A stretch of DNA of 64,000 nt from Streptomyces sp. NBC_00358 (GCF_036099295.1 NZ_CP107976.1:6758001-6822000); one strand, 5' to 3'; shown: positions 30,721 to 40,054, counted from the stretch's first letter. Numbers and translations are program-made. Notes: generated by a model not told the origin, from the sequence alone.

Positions 30721-31128
30721 GCGGGGTGTTCTGCCGGCGGCTCCGGGGTGATCTTCACGTCGCGCTCGCCCCCGGGCTTCCACCGTCCCCGGGTCGCTCC
30801 TGGCCGCGTACGCCGCTACTCGTCCCCATCCACGCTTCTCGCTCCGCCCAGTGTACGGGGCACCGGGGACGGCGGCCGACCGGTTTTCCCGGGCCCCGCC
30901 GTGGCCTGCGGCATGACCCGAATGGCGAGGCGCGCGCGTCCGGATCGCGGGACGCCGGGTCCGGCGGATTACCCGGCGGGGAGCTGGGCACAACGCATGC
31001 AGACTCGCCGCGCGGGGCTCGCGAGGCGGGCGAATCGTGGGCGGGCCCCGTTGCCGCGGGACAGAAGTCGATTTATCGTCCCAGCACGATTCGCGAGCAA
31101 GATCACAATATGTGAAGGGGCCGCGGCC
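30721..31128. other. non-coding region between ileS leader and the DksA-like gene
   Basis: Divergent spacer. A possible -10 for ileS on the minus strand is TACACT (30855-30850), with no good -35; it would give a leader of about 300 nt including the T-box. The plus-strand side must hold the DksA-like gene promoter, which I could not place. No coding character in the frames across it. Confidence 0.4.
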
Positions 31129-31959
31129 ATGGTGGCGAAGAAGACCGCCGTACAGCAGTCGGCGTCCGGCAGATCCACGAGTGCGGCGGCCCAGGACGAG
31201 GGTGGGAACAAGAACGCGCAGGCGGCCCCCGCGACAGCCGAAACGACGCTCCCGAAGACGGCCGCCACGAAATCGGCGTCCAGGAAGACCGCGTCCACGA
31301 AGAGCGCGGCCAAGAAGACGGCCGCCAAGAAGGCCACGAAGAAGGCGGCACCGGCCGCGCGGAAGCCCGCGGCCAGGAAGTCCACCGCCACGAAGAGCAC
31401 CAGCACGGCCAAGAAGACGGCCGCTTCCGCGGCCCAGGACGCGGTCGAGGCCGCGAAGACGACGGGAGCCACGACGGTGGTTGCGAAGAAGACTCCTGGC
31501 ACGGCCACGGCCGCGAAGAAGGCCACCGCGCTCCCCAAGGCGAGGCTCGCCGCGGCGGAGCCCGGCGAGCTCGCGGTGCGCCCGGGGGAGGACCCCTGGA
31601 CCCCGGAGGAGGTCGGGGAGGCGCGCGCGGAGCTCCAGTCCGAGGCGCTGCGGCTGCGCACCGAGATCACGTCGTCCGAGGAGGCCCTGGCGGGCCTGAT
31701 GCGGGACTCCGGCGACGGCGCGGGCGACGACCAGGCGGACACCGGTACGAAAAACATCACACGCGAGCACGAGATGGCACTCAACTCGAACGCGCGCGAA
31801 ATGCTGGAGCAGACCGAGCGCGCCCTGGACCGCCTCGACACGGGCACCTACGGGCTCTGCGAGAACTGCGGAGACCCCATCGGCAAGGCCCGGATGCAGG
31901 CCTTCCCACGCGCCACTCTGTGCGTCGAGTGCAAGCAGAAGCAAGAACGCAGGCACTGA
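31129..31959 (+). CDS. DksA/TraR-type zinc-finger protein with histone-H1-like N-terminus
   Basis: A 276-aa protein in two parts. Residues 1 to ~150 are Lys/Ala/Thr-rich with repeated AAKK/TKSA units as in bacterial H1-like proteins and should bind nucleic acid non-specifically. Residues ~155-276 are a TraR/DksA unit: coiled coil EARAELQSEALRLRTEI, then the four-cysteine finger C-E-N-C...C-V-E-C (YGLCENCGDPIGKAR, LCVECK). DksA proteins enter the RNA polymerase secondary channel. ATG 31129 has GAAGGGG 9-10 nt upstream. The two-part design is usual for streptomycetes; the role of the tail is not established here. Confidence 0.9.
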   Translation: MVAKKTAVQQSASGRSTSAAAQDEGGNKNAQAAPATAETTLPKTAATKSASRKTASTKSAAKKTAAKKATKKAAPAARKPAARKSTATKSTSTAKKTAASAAQDAVEAAKTTGATTVVAKKTPGTATAAKKATALPKARLAAAEPGELAVRPGEDPWTPEEVGEARAELQSEALRLRTEITSSEEALAGLMRDSGDGAGDDQADTGTKNITREHEMALNSNAREMLEQTERALDRLDTGTYGLCENCGDPIGKARMQAFPRATLCVECKQKQERRH

Positions 31960-32084
31960 GTCCCGGGTGCCGCGCGCGAGCGCGGCCACCTCGCGGCCCG
32001 GGACCGCTCCGGAGCACCTGGGCCCGCGAGCGGGTGACGTACCCTCGTCCTCAGTCAGGAACCTAGGTCGAGGGACTCACTCAC

Positions 32085-32708
32085 GTGGCAGAGGCGGAGC
32101 GCATCATCGGTACGCCGGACATTCCAGGGGCGGCGGGGGCCGATCCGGGGCAGTCCGACGGGAACGCGGCGTCCGGCGACCGCTCCGGCGCCGACGCGCC
32201 GGCGGCGGCCGAGCGGCCCAGGGGCAAGCGCCGGATCGCCGTGCTCTTCACGGTGGCCGTGCTGGCGTACGCCCTGGATCTGGTCAGCAAGATGATCGTG
32301 GTGGCGAAGCTGGAGCACCACGACTCGATCGAGATCATCGGGGACTGGCTGAAGTTCGAGGCGATCCGCAACGCGGGCGCCGCCTTCGGCTTCGGCCAGG
32401 CGTTCACGATCATCTTCACGGTGATCGCGGCGGCGGTGATCGTCGTCATCGCCCGGCTCGCCCGCAAGCTCTACAGCGTGCCGTGGGCCATCGCCCTGGG
32501 CCTGCTGCTGGGCGGCGCGCTCGGCAACCTGACCGACCGGATCTTCCGCTCGCCCGGCGTCTTCCAGGGCGCGGTCGTGGACTTCATCGCGCCCAAGCAC
32601 TTCGCCGTCTTCAACCTCGCCGACTCGGCGATCGTCTGCGGCGGCATCCTGATCGTGCTGCTGTCCTTCCGGGGCCTCGACCCGGACGGCACGGTCCACA
32701 AGGACTGA
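32085..32708 (+). CDS. lspA: signal peptidase II (lipoprotein signal peptidase)
   Basis: A 207-aa membrane aspartyl protease cleaving prolipoprotein signal peptides. After a ~55-residue disordered cytosolic start come four membrane helices. The catalytic aspartates are D151 (LGNLTDRIFR) and D180 (FNLADSAI). The NAGAAFGFG loop is also present. GTG 32085. Upstream of the RluD-type gene, as in many bacteria, but separated by 208 nt containing short repeats. Confidence 0.95.
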   Translation: MAEAERIIGTPDIPGAAGADPGQSDGNAASGDRSGADAPAAAERPRGKRRIAVLFTVAVLAYALDLVSKMIVVAKLEHHDSIEIIGDWLKFEAIRNAGAAFGFGQAFTIIFTVIAAAVIVVIARLARKLYSVPWAIALGLLLGGALGNLTDRIFRSPGVFQGAVVDFIAPKHFAVFNLADSAIVCGGILIVLLSFRGLDPDGTVHKD

Positions 32709-32763
32709 GACACGGCCCGCAGGCACTGAGACAGGGTCCGCAGGCACTGAGACACGGCCCACA
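32702..32763 (+). repeat. three 21-bp direct repeats at the lspA 3' end
   Basis: Three near-copies of GGCACTGAGACACGGCCCGCA lie at 32702-32721 (20 bp), 32722-32742 and 32743-32763. The first copy includes the last two codons and stop codon of lspA. They probably arose by slippage. Confidence 0.8.
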
Positions 32764-32916
32764 AAGGCCGACGTCCGGGCCGTCGGGCAGAGGCCGTCGG
32801 ACGGGCCGTGGGCCGGGCGCTCACGGCCCGCGTACGGGCAGCCCGGTGGTGCCTGCCGTGCACTGGCGTTCGGGCCGTGGTCCGGCGGTGTCCGAGCCGT
32901 CCGGCATACTCGACGG

Positions 32917-33861
32917 GTGAGCACCGTTCCCGAGATCCGCACCCTGCCCGTGCCCGACGGCCTGGAGGGCGAGCGTGTCGACGCCGCCATCTCCCGCATG
33001 CTGGGCTTCTCCCGTACCAAGGCCGCAGAGCTCGCCGCGGCGGGGAAGGTCTCGGTCGACGGCTCGGTGGTCGGCAAGTCCGAGCGGGTGCACGGCGGCG
33101 CCTGGCTCGAGGTCGAGATGCCCGGGGCCCCCGCGCCCGTACAGATCGTCGCCGAGCACGTCGAGGGCATGGAGATCATCCATGACGACGACGACGTGCT
33201 CGTGATCGTCAAGCCCGTCGGCGTGGCCGCGCACCCCAGCCCCGGCTGGTCGGGACCGACCGTCATCGGCGGTCTCGCGGCCGCCGGCTACCGGATCTCG
33301 ACCTCCGGCGCCGCGGAGCGCCAGGGCATCGTGCACCGCCTCGACGTCGGCACCTCGGGCCTGATGACGGTCGCCAAGTCGGAGTACGCGTACACCTCGC
33401 TCAAGCGGCAGTTCAAGGAGCGCACGGTCGACAAGCGCTACCACGCGCTCGTGCAGGGCCACCCGGACCCGACCAGCGGCACCATCGACGCCCCCATCGG
33501 ACGCCACCCGAACCACGACTACAAGTGGGCGGTCACGGCCGAGGGCAAGCCCTCGGTCACCCACTACGACCTGGTCGAGGCGTTCCGTGCCGCCTCCCTG
33601 CTCGACATCAAACTGGAGACCGGGCGCACCCACCAGATCCGCGTCCACATGGCAGCCCACCGCCACCCCTGCGTCGGCGACCTGACCTACGGGGCGGACC
33701 CCACCCTCGCCAAGCGGCTCGGCATCACCCGCCAGTGGCTGCACGCGGTGCGGCTCGGCTTCGAGCACCCGGGGGACGGGCGCTGGGTGGAGTTCGAGAG
33801 CGACTACCCCGAGGACCTGCAGAAGGCGCTCGACAAGGTCCGCGAGGAGAGCAACGCGTGA
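32917..33861 (+). CDS. RluA-family 23S rRNA pseudouridine synthase (RluD-like)
   Basis: A 314-aa enzyme. S4 RNA-binding domain at about residues 15-75 (GERVDAAISRMLGFSRTKAAELA), then the RluA catalytic domain with the catalytic Asp in GIVHRLDVGTSGLMTVAKS, KRYHALVQGHP and ETGRTHQIRVHMAAHRHP. RluD makes pseudouridines in helix 69 of 23S rRNA; exact targets here are inferred. GTG 32917. The stop overlaps the GNAT gene start by 4 nt. Confidence 0.92.
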   Translation: MSTVPEIRTLPVPDGLEGERVDAAISRMLGFSRTKAAELAAAGKVSVDGSVVGKSERVHGGAWLEVEMPGAPAPVQIVAEHVEGMEIIHDDDDVLVIVKPVGVAAHPSPGWSGPTVIGGLAAAGYRISTSGAAERQGIVHRLDVGTSGLMTVAKSEYAYTSLKRQFKERTVDKRYHALVQGHPDPTSGTIDAPIGRHPNHDYKWAVTAEGKPSVTHYDLVEAFRAASLLDIKLETGRTHQIRVHMAAHRHPCVGDLTYGADPTLAKRLGITRQWLHAVRLGFEHPGDGRWVEFESDYPEDLQKALDKVREESNA

Positions 33862-34370
33862 GCGGCGGTCCGGACGGGGCGGCCACCGCCTCCCCCGCGG
33901 TGCGGGGCTCCGCGTACGCGGTGCGCGTCGCCGAGGACACCACCGACCGCGAGGCCTGCTTCGCGGTGCGCAAGGACGTCTTCGTCGGTGAGCAGGGCGT
34001 GCCCGAGGACATCGAGTACGACGCCTACGACCCCGGTGCGCTGCACGTGCTGGCGGTCCGTGAGGACGGCGTACCGCTCGGCACCGGGCGGCTGCTGGAG
34101 GGCGGGGCGGCCGCCGCGAAGACCGGCGGGGATCCGGCCGTCGGCTCGCTCGGGCGGCTCGCCGTGACGCGTGAGGCGCGCGGACTCGGCGTCGGCGCCG
34201 CGCTCGTCCGCGCCATCGAGGACGCGGGACGCGCGCGTGGCCTGACCGCCGTGGACCTGCACGCGCAGACCCACGCGCTCGGGTTCTACGAGCGGCTCGG
34301 ATACGTGGCGTACGGGCCGGAGTTCCCGGACGCCGGAATGCCGCACCGCGCGATGCGCAAGGCCCTGTGA
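33858..34370 (+). CDS. GNAT-family N-acetyltransferase
   Basis: A 170-aa acetyl-CoA-dependent acyltransferase. The core has the opening ACFAVRKDVFVGEQGVPEDIEYD (ElaA-like), beta strands LHVLAVREDGVPLGTGRLL, the acetyl-CoA loop VTREARGLGVGAALVRAIE and the end FYERLGYVAYGPEF. GTG 33858 overlaps the pseudouridine synthase stop (GTGA), so translation is coupled. Substrate unknown. Confidence 0.9.
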   Translation: MSGGPDGAATASPAVRGSAYAVRVAEDTTDREACFAVRKDVFVGEQGVPEDIEYDAYDPGALHVLAVREDGVPLGTGRLLEGGAAAAKTGGDPAVGSLGRLAVTREARGLGVGAALVRAIEDAGRARGLTAVDLHAQTHALGFYERLGYVAYGPEFPDAGMPHRAMRKAL

Positions 34371-34441
34371 GCGGGGATTGCCGCTAGGGGCGTGGCAATG
34401 TTGAGGTCTGGTTCGACTCTGATCGTCTAGACCCCGCCGGA

Positions 34442-36037
34442 GTGCAGACCGTGGATCAGCTGGCCCTGCTGTTCGTGCTGTTGCTCGGGGCCGTGATCAG
34501 CGTCCCGGTGGGAGAGCGGTTCGGGCTTCCCTCGCCGGTCCTGATGACCCTGCTCGGCATGGTGCTGGCCGTGCTGGACTTCGTCCCGAACGTGGACATC
34601 CCGCCGGAGTTCATCCTGCCCGCGCTGCTGCCGCCGCTGCTGTACGCCGCGGTGCGGCGCACCTCGTGGAGACAGTTCGCCGCGAACAAGCGCCCGATCT
34701 TCCTGCTCGCCGTGGCGCTGGTGTTCGTCACCACGCTGGCCGTGGCGGCCGTCGCGAGCTCGATCGTGCCGGGCCTGCCGCTCGCCGCCGCCTTCGCGCT
34801 CGGCGCGCTGGTGGCGCCCCCCGACCCGGTCGCGGCGACCGCCGTCGCGGGCCAGCTCGGGCTGCCGCGCCGCCTGGTGTCGATCCTGGAGGGCGAGGGG
34901 CTCTTCAACGACGTGACGGCCATCGTGCTGTACCACGTGGCGATCGCCGCCGCGGTCAGCGGGAGCTTCTCGCCGTGGCGGGCCGGACTCGACCTCGTCC
35001 TCTCCGCCGTCGTCGCGCTCGTCATGGGAGTCGCCCTCGGGTGGGCGGCGAACAGGCTGATGACGATCGTCGGCGACGCCACCCTCCAGATCGGCCTGAC
35101 CCTGCTGGTGCCGTACGCCGCGTACGTGCTGGCCGAGGAACTCCACGGGTCAGGGGTGCTCGCCGTGCTCACCACCGCCCTGTTCCTCGCGGAGTACGCC
35201 ACCGACGCCGACGACGTCATGACCCGGCTCGCCGGGTCGACCGTCTGGGACGTCGTGGACACGCTCGTCACCGGCGTCGCCTTCGGCCTCATCGGGCTCG
35301 AACTGCACAACGCGATCCGTACGGCGGCGGGGCGGTGGGGCGAGCTGCTCGGCTGGGCCGCCACGATCGTGGTCGTGGTCGTGCTCGTACGCCTGGCGTG
35401 GCTGCTGCCCGCGACCTGGCTCACCAAGCGGCTGCACGCCAAGCGGGACTACGACGAGGAGATCCCGACGTCGTGGCGGGAGACCGTGGTCATGTGGTGG
35501 GCCGGGATGCGCGGGGTCGCCTCCGTGGCCCTGGCCCTCGCGATTCCGCTGAGGATGGACGACGGGGCGCCGTTCCCCGACCGGGACGAGATCGTGTTCA
35601 TCGCGTTCGGGGTGATCATGGCGACCCTGGTGATCCAGGGGCTCACTCTGCCGTGGCTGGTCAGGAAGCTCGGGGTGCGGGCCGACGAGGACGTCGAGAA
35701 GGCCTTCGAGAAGGAGCTCGCGGTACGGGCCGCCAAGGCCGCGAAGCGGCGGCTGCGGGAGATCGAGGAGGTGGAGGAGCTGCCGGAGGAGGTCTCCGAG
35801 CAACTGCTGCGCCGGGCCTTCGAGATCGGCGTGCGGATCAGCCCCGACATGGGGGACGAGGAGCGGCGCGACGCGCACCTGCAGCGGGTGAGGCGGATGA
35901 AGCGGATGCGGCGGATCCAGGGGGAGATGATGAGCGCGGCCCGGCACGAGGTGCTGTCCGCGCGCAGCGAGCCCGGAGCCGACCCGGAGATCGTGGACCG
36001 CGTCCTGCGCCACCTCGACGTACGTAGCCTCCGCTGA
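34442..36037 (+). CDS. CPA1-family Na+/H+ antiporter
   Basis: A 531-aa membrane protein with about twelve helices and a ~120-residue basic/acidic cytosolic tail. Ion-path motifs: APPDPVAATAVA, EGEGLFNDVTAIVLY (the ND pair), and MWWAGMRGVASVALALAIP near the end of the membrane part. It exchanges Na+ (or K+) for protons. GTG 34442 is chosen at the longest frame with CCGGAG just upstream; GTG 34451 is possible. Monocistronic. Confidence 0.92.
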   Translation: MQTVDQLALLFVLLLGAVISVPVGERFGLPSPVLMTLLGMVLAVLDFVPNVDIPPEFILPALLPPLLYAAVRRTSWRQFAANKRPIFLLAVALVFVTTLAVAAVASSIVPGLPLAAAFALGALVAPPDPVAATAVAGQLGLPRRLVSILEGEGLFNDVTAIVLYHVAIAAAVSGSFSPWRAGLDLVLSAVVALVMGVALGWAANRLMTIVGDATLQIGLTLLVPYAAYVLAEELHGSGVLAVLTTALFLAEYATDADDVMTRLAGSTVWDVVDTLVTGVAFGLIGLELHNAIRTAAGRWGELLGWAATIVVVVVLVRLAWLLPATWLTKRLHAKRDYDEEIPTSWRETVVMWWAGMRGVASVALALAIPLRMDDGAPFPDRDEIVFIAFGVIMATLVIQGLTLPWLVRKLGVRADEDVEKAFEKELAVRAAKAAKRRLREIEEVEELPEEVSEQLLRRAFEIGVRISPDMGDEERRDAHLQRVRRMKRMRRIQGEMMSAARHEVLSARSEPGADPEIVDRVLRHLDVRSLR

Positions 36038-36161
36038 CCCCACGCCGCTCCGGCCGACCTCCGCTCGCGGTCCGGCGCCGCGCCCCGCCGCGCCCGTCAC
36101 GCCCGCCACGCTCGGCGGCCTGCGCGGGGGCGGGCGGTCCGGCGGACCGGGAACGGGGGCG

Positions 36162-37313
36162 TCAGCCGCGGCCGGGGCCCGTCCGGGGCGGTTCGTGGAC
36201 GTGGCGGCCGTGGTTCGCGCGGGCCGCCGCACCGTCCGCGCCGTCCGGCTCCGCGCGCCCCGTGTGCCAGGTCCGCCCCGGAGGCAGCACCCCCTCGGCG
36301 GTGTTGACGCGGGGGAGCGCGTAGGGGTGCTGTTCGGTCAGCCAGCGGATCAGCTGCTCGCGGACCGTGACCCGTACCGTCCAGATGTCGTCGGCGTCCT
36401 TCGCGGTGACCAGGGCCCGCACCTGCATGGTGTTGGGCGTCGAGTCGGTGACGGCGAGTCCGTAGTTGCGGCCGTCCCAGGCGGGGCACTCGCGCAGGAT
36501 GTCGCGCAGCTTCGCGCGCATCGCCTCCACCGGGGCGGAGTGGTCGAGATGCAGGAAGACGATGCCGGTCATCTGAGGGGTGCCGCGCGACCAGTTCTCG
36601 AACGGCTTGGACGTGAAGTACGAGACCGGCATGGTGATCCGGCGCTCGTCCCACGTCCGTACCGTCAGGAACGTCAGGGTGATCTCCTCGACCGAACCCC
36701 ACTCGCCGTCGACCACCACCGTGTCGCCCAGCCGCACCATGTCGCCGAAGGCGATCTGCAGCCCGGCGAAGAGGTTCGCGAGCGTGGACTGGGCGGCGAC
36801 ACCGGCGACGATGCCGAGGATTCCGGCGGAGGCCAGCAGCGAGGCCCCGGCCGCGCGCATCGCCGGGAACGTGAGCAGCATCGCGGCGATGGCGACCACG
36901 CCGACGACCGCGGTGACCACCCGTTGGATCAGCGCCACCTGGGTACGGACCCGGCGGACCCGCGCCGGATCGCGGTGCGCGTTCGCGTAGCGGTTGTACG
37001 AGGTGTCGACGACCGCCGTGGCGATGCTCACCACCAGCCAGGCGGCGGCGCCGATGAGGATCAGGGTCAGGGTCCGGCCGATGCCGATCCGATGCTCCAC
37101 CAGCAGCTCGGCCTGGTCGTAGGAGCCTCTGAGCAGGGCCGCGAACAGGACGAGCTGGAAGGGGACTCGGCCGCGGCGGAGCAGACCCCACAGGGAGGTC
37201 TCGCTGTGCCGGTCGTCCGCCCGACGCAACAGGCGGTCCACGGACCACCCGATGAGCATCGTGAGCACGACCGAGCCACCGACGACGATCACCGGGCGCA
37301 GTACGTTCTCCAT
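36162..37313 (-). CDS. MscS-family mechanosensitive channel
   Basis: A 383-aa membrane protein. Four to five helices lead to the pore helix AGILGIVAGVAAQSTLANLFAGLQIAF, then the beta domain GDMVRLGDTVVVDGEWGSVEEITLTFLTVRTWDERRITMP (seen in pieces GDTVVVDGEWGSVEEITL and RTWDERRITMPVSYF), and an alpha/beta vestibule. A disordered, His/Arg/Pro-rich tail ends the protein. Such channels release solutes on hypo-osmotic shock. Convergent with the antiporter gene. Confidence 0.9.
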   Translation of the reverse strand: MENVLRPVIVVGGSVVLTMLIGWSVDRLLRRADDRHSETSLWGLLRRGRVPFQLVLFAALLRGSYDQAELLVEHRIGIGRTLTLILIGAAAWLVVSIATAVVDTSYNRYANAHRDPARVRRVRTQVALIQRVVTAVVGVVAIAAMLLTFPAMRAAGASLLASAGILGIVAGVAAQSTLANLFAGLQIAFGDMVRLGDTVVVDGEWGSVEEITLTFLTVRTWDERRITMPVSYFTSKPFENWSRGTPQMTGIVFLHLDHSAPVEAMRAKLRDILRECPAWDGRNYGLAVTDSTPNTMQVRALVTAKDADDIWTVRVTVREQLIRWLTEQHPYALPRVNTAEGVLPPGRTWHTGRAEPDGADGAAARANHGRHVHEPPRTGPGRG

Positions 37314-37667
37314 GCCTGAGAACGTAACCGGCCATCGGCGTCATGAACATGTGTTCTCCGGGCGGAACGGGGTATCCCCGCCGTCCGGCGGGGGGTTGTC
37401 TCCGTCACATGGGCGACAGCCCCTGCCACCTGCCACCTGCCACCTGCCACCTGCCACCTGCCACCTGCCACCCGCCACCCGCCGTCCCCGTCACCCGGCA
37501 CGGGCTCAGGGTCTGCGGCCCGGCATGGGCCCGGGACTCGCGCCCCGGCAGGGGGCAGTCCCCTTCAGCGGGCCCGCCCAGTTCTGATCATCCGGCCCCG
37601 GGAGCCCGATCGTCCGGGCCCGGTCGCCCGGTGCTGTCCGGGTCGGGTGACGGGGACAATGGGACGC
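37314..37667. other. intergenic region with a heptamer microsatellite
   Basis: No gene is supported in this 354-nt divergent spacer. It carries seven perfect copies of CTGCCAC at 37423-37471 followed by one degenerate copy (CCGCCAC). The promoters of the MscS gene (minus) and the hydrolase gene (plus) must lie here but were not resolved. Confidence 0.7.
37423..37471 (+). repeat. 7 x 7-bp repeat CTGCCAC
   Basis: Seven exact tandem heptamers, then a variant unit. A 7-bp period is not a multiple of three and the array lies outside genes, so copy number may vary between strains. Confidence 0.95.
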
Positions 37668-38237
37668 ATGAACATCATGCTCTTTCACTCGACCTACGGT
37701 CCCCGGCCGGCGGTGCGCGCGGCGGCGGACCGGCTGCGCGCCGCGGGACACGAGGTGTGGACGCCCGACCTCTTCGAGGGGCGCACGTTCGAGACCGTCG
37801 AGGAGGGTATGGCCTTCTGCGACGAGATCGGCAAGGACGAGCTGCTCAAGCGGGCGGTCCTGGCCGCCGCGCCCTACTCCGAGCGCGGCCTGGTCTACGC
37901 CGGGTTCTCCCTCGGTGCCTCCATCGGCCAGACCCTGGCGCTCGGCGACGAGAAGGCCCGCGGGCTGCTCCTGCTGCACGGTACGTCGGACATCGCCGAG
38001 AGCGCGTCCGTGGACGACCTGCCGGTCCAGCTGCATGTCGCCGAGCCGGACCAGTTCGAGACGGACGACTGGCTGAGCGCCTGGTATCTCCAGATGCAGC
38101 GAACCGGCGCCGACGTGGAGATCCACCGTTACGCGGGCGCCGGGCACCTCTACACGGACCCCGATCTGCCCGACTACGACGCCGAGGCGGCCGAGGCCAC
38201 CTGGAAGGTGGCGCTCGGCTTCCTCGACAGTCTGTGA
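37668..38237 (+). CDS. dienelactone hydrolase family protein
   Basis: A 189-aa alpha/beta hydrolase. Opening strand IMLFHSTYGPRP, cap region VWTPDLFEG, and the nucleophile elbow in YAGFSLGASIGQTLAL, where Ser takes the place of the Cys of classical dienelactone hydrolases. Late His in YAGAGHLYTDPD. The Asp member is probably in VAEPDQFETDDW. ATG 37668; another in-frame ATG lies at 37659. Substrate unknown. Convergent with phoD. Confidence 0.85.
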   Translation: MNIMLFHSTYGPRPAVRAAADRLRAAGHEVWTPDLFEGRTFETVEEGMAFCDEIGKDELLKRAVLAAAPYSERGLVYAGFSLGASIGQTLALGDEKARGLLLLHGTSDIAESASVDDLPVQLHVAEPDQFETDDWLSAWYLQMQRTGADVEIHRYAGAGHLYTDPDLPDYDAEAAEATWKVALGFLDSL

Positions 38238-38316
38238 CCGGAGCCCCGGACGGCGGCCGGCCCGTCCGCCCGACGCACGGACGGACGCCGAGCCTTCGGG
38301 GCCCCTGGTGGGGGAC

Positions 38317-39984
38317 CTACACGGGGTCGTACGTCCGCTCCACCGTCTGCGTGCCGCTGCGCGTGCGGTACGAACGGACCCAGGACGAGGTCGCGTTCGG
38401 GTCCGTGCGGTCGGAGACCACGTAGTAGTCCATCTGCGCGCGGTCGGCGGTGACGTCCAGGACGCCGAAGCCGTGCCGGTCGGTGTCGACCCAGTGGACA
38501 TGGCGGTTGGCCGCGCGGATGACCGGTGAGGCGATGGCCGAGACGACGCCCTCGGGGACCTTGACGATGTCGTCGAGGTTGTCGGAGGTCATCGAGGTGA
38601 CCACGAACTCCGTGGCGGCGGAGGGGGACAGCGGGTACGTACCGGCGTCCACCGGCACGTCGTTGGCCCAGGCCATGTGGATGTCACCGGTCAGGAAGAC
38701 CGTGTTGCGGATGGCGTTGGAGCGCAGGTGCGCGAGCAGTTCGCGGCGGTCGTCGGTGTAGCCGTCCCACTGGTCGGTGTTGACGGCGATGCCCTCCTGC
38801 GGGAGACCGAGCAGCTTGGCCAGCGGCTTGAGCAGGTCGGCGGAGAGCGAGCCCACCGCGAACGGCGAGATCATCACCGAGTTGCCGACCAGACGCCAGG
38901 TGGTGTCCGAGGACTTGAGCCCGGACTTCAGCCAGTCGAGCTGGGCGCGGCCGGTGATCGTACGGTCCGGGTCGTCGACCGAACCGCTGGCCGTGGACGC
39001 CTGCTGCGACCTGAACGAGCGCAGGTCGAGCAGCGCGAGGTCGGCCAGCTTGCCGAAGCGCAGCCTGCGGTAGGTGGTGCCGGCGATGGCCGGGCGGACC
39101 GGCATCCACTCGAAGTAGGCCTGCTTCGCGGCGGCCTGACGGTCCGTCCAGGCTCCCTCGGCGCCCTCCGTGTGGTTGACCGCGCCGCCCGACCAGGAGT
39201 TGTCCGCGAACTCGTGGTCGTCCCAGATCGCGACGACGGGCGCCTTGTGGTGCAGGGCCTGAAGGTCCGGGTCGGTCTTGTAACGGCCGTGCCGGGTGCG
39301 GTAGTCGGCGAGGGTGAGGATCTCGTTGGCGGGGGAGTGCGGCCGTACGACCGTGCCGCGGGTCCCGTACTCGCCCGACTTGTACTCGTAGATGTAGTCG
39401 CCGAGATGCAGCCAGGCGTCCAGGTCGCCCCGGGCCGCGAGGTGACGGTAAGCCGAGAAGTAGCCGGCCTCCCAGTTGGCGCAGGAGACCACGCCGAACC
39501 GCAGGCCCGGCACGGCAGCGTCCGCAGCCGGCGCGGTGCGGGTACGCGCCGCCGGTGAGTCGGTGCCGCCCGCCGAGAAGCGGAACCAGTAGTCGGTGGC
39601 CGGGGCCAGACCGCGGATGTCGGCCTTGACGGTGTGGTCGGAGGCGGCCGTGGCGGTGGTGGAGCCCTTGGCGACGATCGTGGTGAACGCCTTGTCCGTG
39701 GCGACGGTCCAGCTCACCTCGGTGTCCGCGCCCAGTCCGGAGCCCGGTATCGACCGGGAGTCGGGTGTCACCCGGGTCCAGAGCAGGATGCCGTCGGGCA
39801 GCGGGTCGCCGGACGCGACCCCGTGCAGGAACACGGGCGCCTCGGCGGCGCGGGCGGGCAGGGCGGCCGCGAGCGGGGCGGCGAGGACGGCGGTGGCGGC
39901 CGCGGCCTTGACGACCGTACGGCGGCGCGGGGCGCGGGAGTTGAGGTCTCGCGCGAAATCGGATGATCTCTGTCGACTGGTCAC
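38317..39984 (-). CDS. phoD: PhoD-type alkaline phosphatase, Tat-exported
   Basis: A 555-aa secreted phosphodiesterase/phosphomonoesterase. Twin-arginine signal: RRRTVVKAAAATAVLAAPLA ending ARA-AEA. PhoD N-domain HGVASGDPLPDGILLWTRV; metal-site motifs FGVVSCANWEAGYF, DAWLHLGDYIYEY, AIWDDHEFADNSW and FLTGDIHMAW. GTG 39984 is chosen (VTSRQRSSD); the next in-frame start upstream (40011) adds nine odd residues. Streptomycete phoD is PhoP-controlled, but I did not find a convincing PHO box in the 182-nt gap upstream. Confidence 0.93.
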   Translation of the reverse strand: MTSRQRSSDFARDLNSRAPRRRTVVKAAAATAVLAAPLAAALPARAAEAPVFLHGVASGDPLPDGILLWTRVTPDSRSIPGSGLGADTEVSWTVATDKAFTTIVAKGSTTATAASDHTVKADIRGLAPATDYWFRFSAGGTDSPAARTRTAPAADAAVPGLRFGVVSCANWEAGYFSAYRHLAARGDLDAWLHLGDYIYEYKSGEYGTRGTVVRPHSPANEILTLADYRTRHGRYKTDPDLQALHHKAPVVAIWDDHEFADNSWSGGAVNHTEGAEGAWTDRQAAAKQAYFEWMPVRPAIAGTTYRRLRFGKLADLALLDLRSFRSQQASTASGSVDDPDRTITGRAQLDWLKSGLKSSDTTWRLVGNSVMISPFAVGSLSADLLKPLAKLLGLPQEGIAVNTDQWDGYTDDRRELLAHLRSNAIRNTVFLTGDIHMAWANDVPVDAGTYPLSPSAATEFVVTSMTSDNLDDIVKVPEGVVSAIASPVIRAANRHVHWVDTDRHGFGVLDVTADRAQMDYYVVSDRTDPNATSSWVRSYRTRSGTQTVERTYDPV

Positions 39985-40010
39985 GGGCGATGAGGTTACC
40001 GAGCAGTACA

Positions 40011-40054
40011 AGCCAAGAGCGGGCGAACCGGAAAAGTTCGCCCGCTCTTCGGCT
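40011..40054. terminator. hairpin between the DsbA-like gene and phoD
   Basis: A 14-bp perfect stem (40015-40028 with 40036-40049, 7-nt loop), extendable by AGCC/GGCT past a bulged C. TTTT follows only on the plus-strand side. It may terminate readthrough toward phoD or be part of the phoD control region. A smaller hairpin, GGAGGGCCC/GGGCCCTCC at 40114-40132, directly follows the DsbA-like gene. Confidence 0.6.

Noticed and set aside
37343..38425. 360-codon plus-strand frame across the heptamer repeat
   Set aside because: Its 3' half is the wrong frame of the dienelactone hydrolase gene and the 5' half is the non-coding microsatellite.
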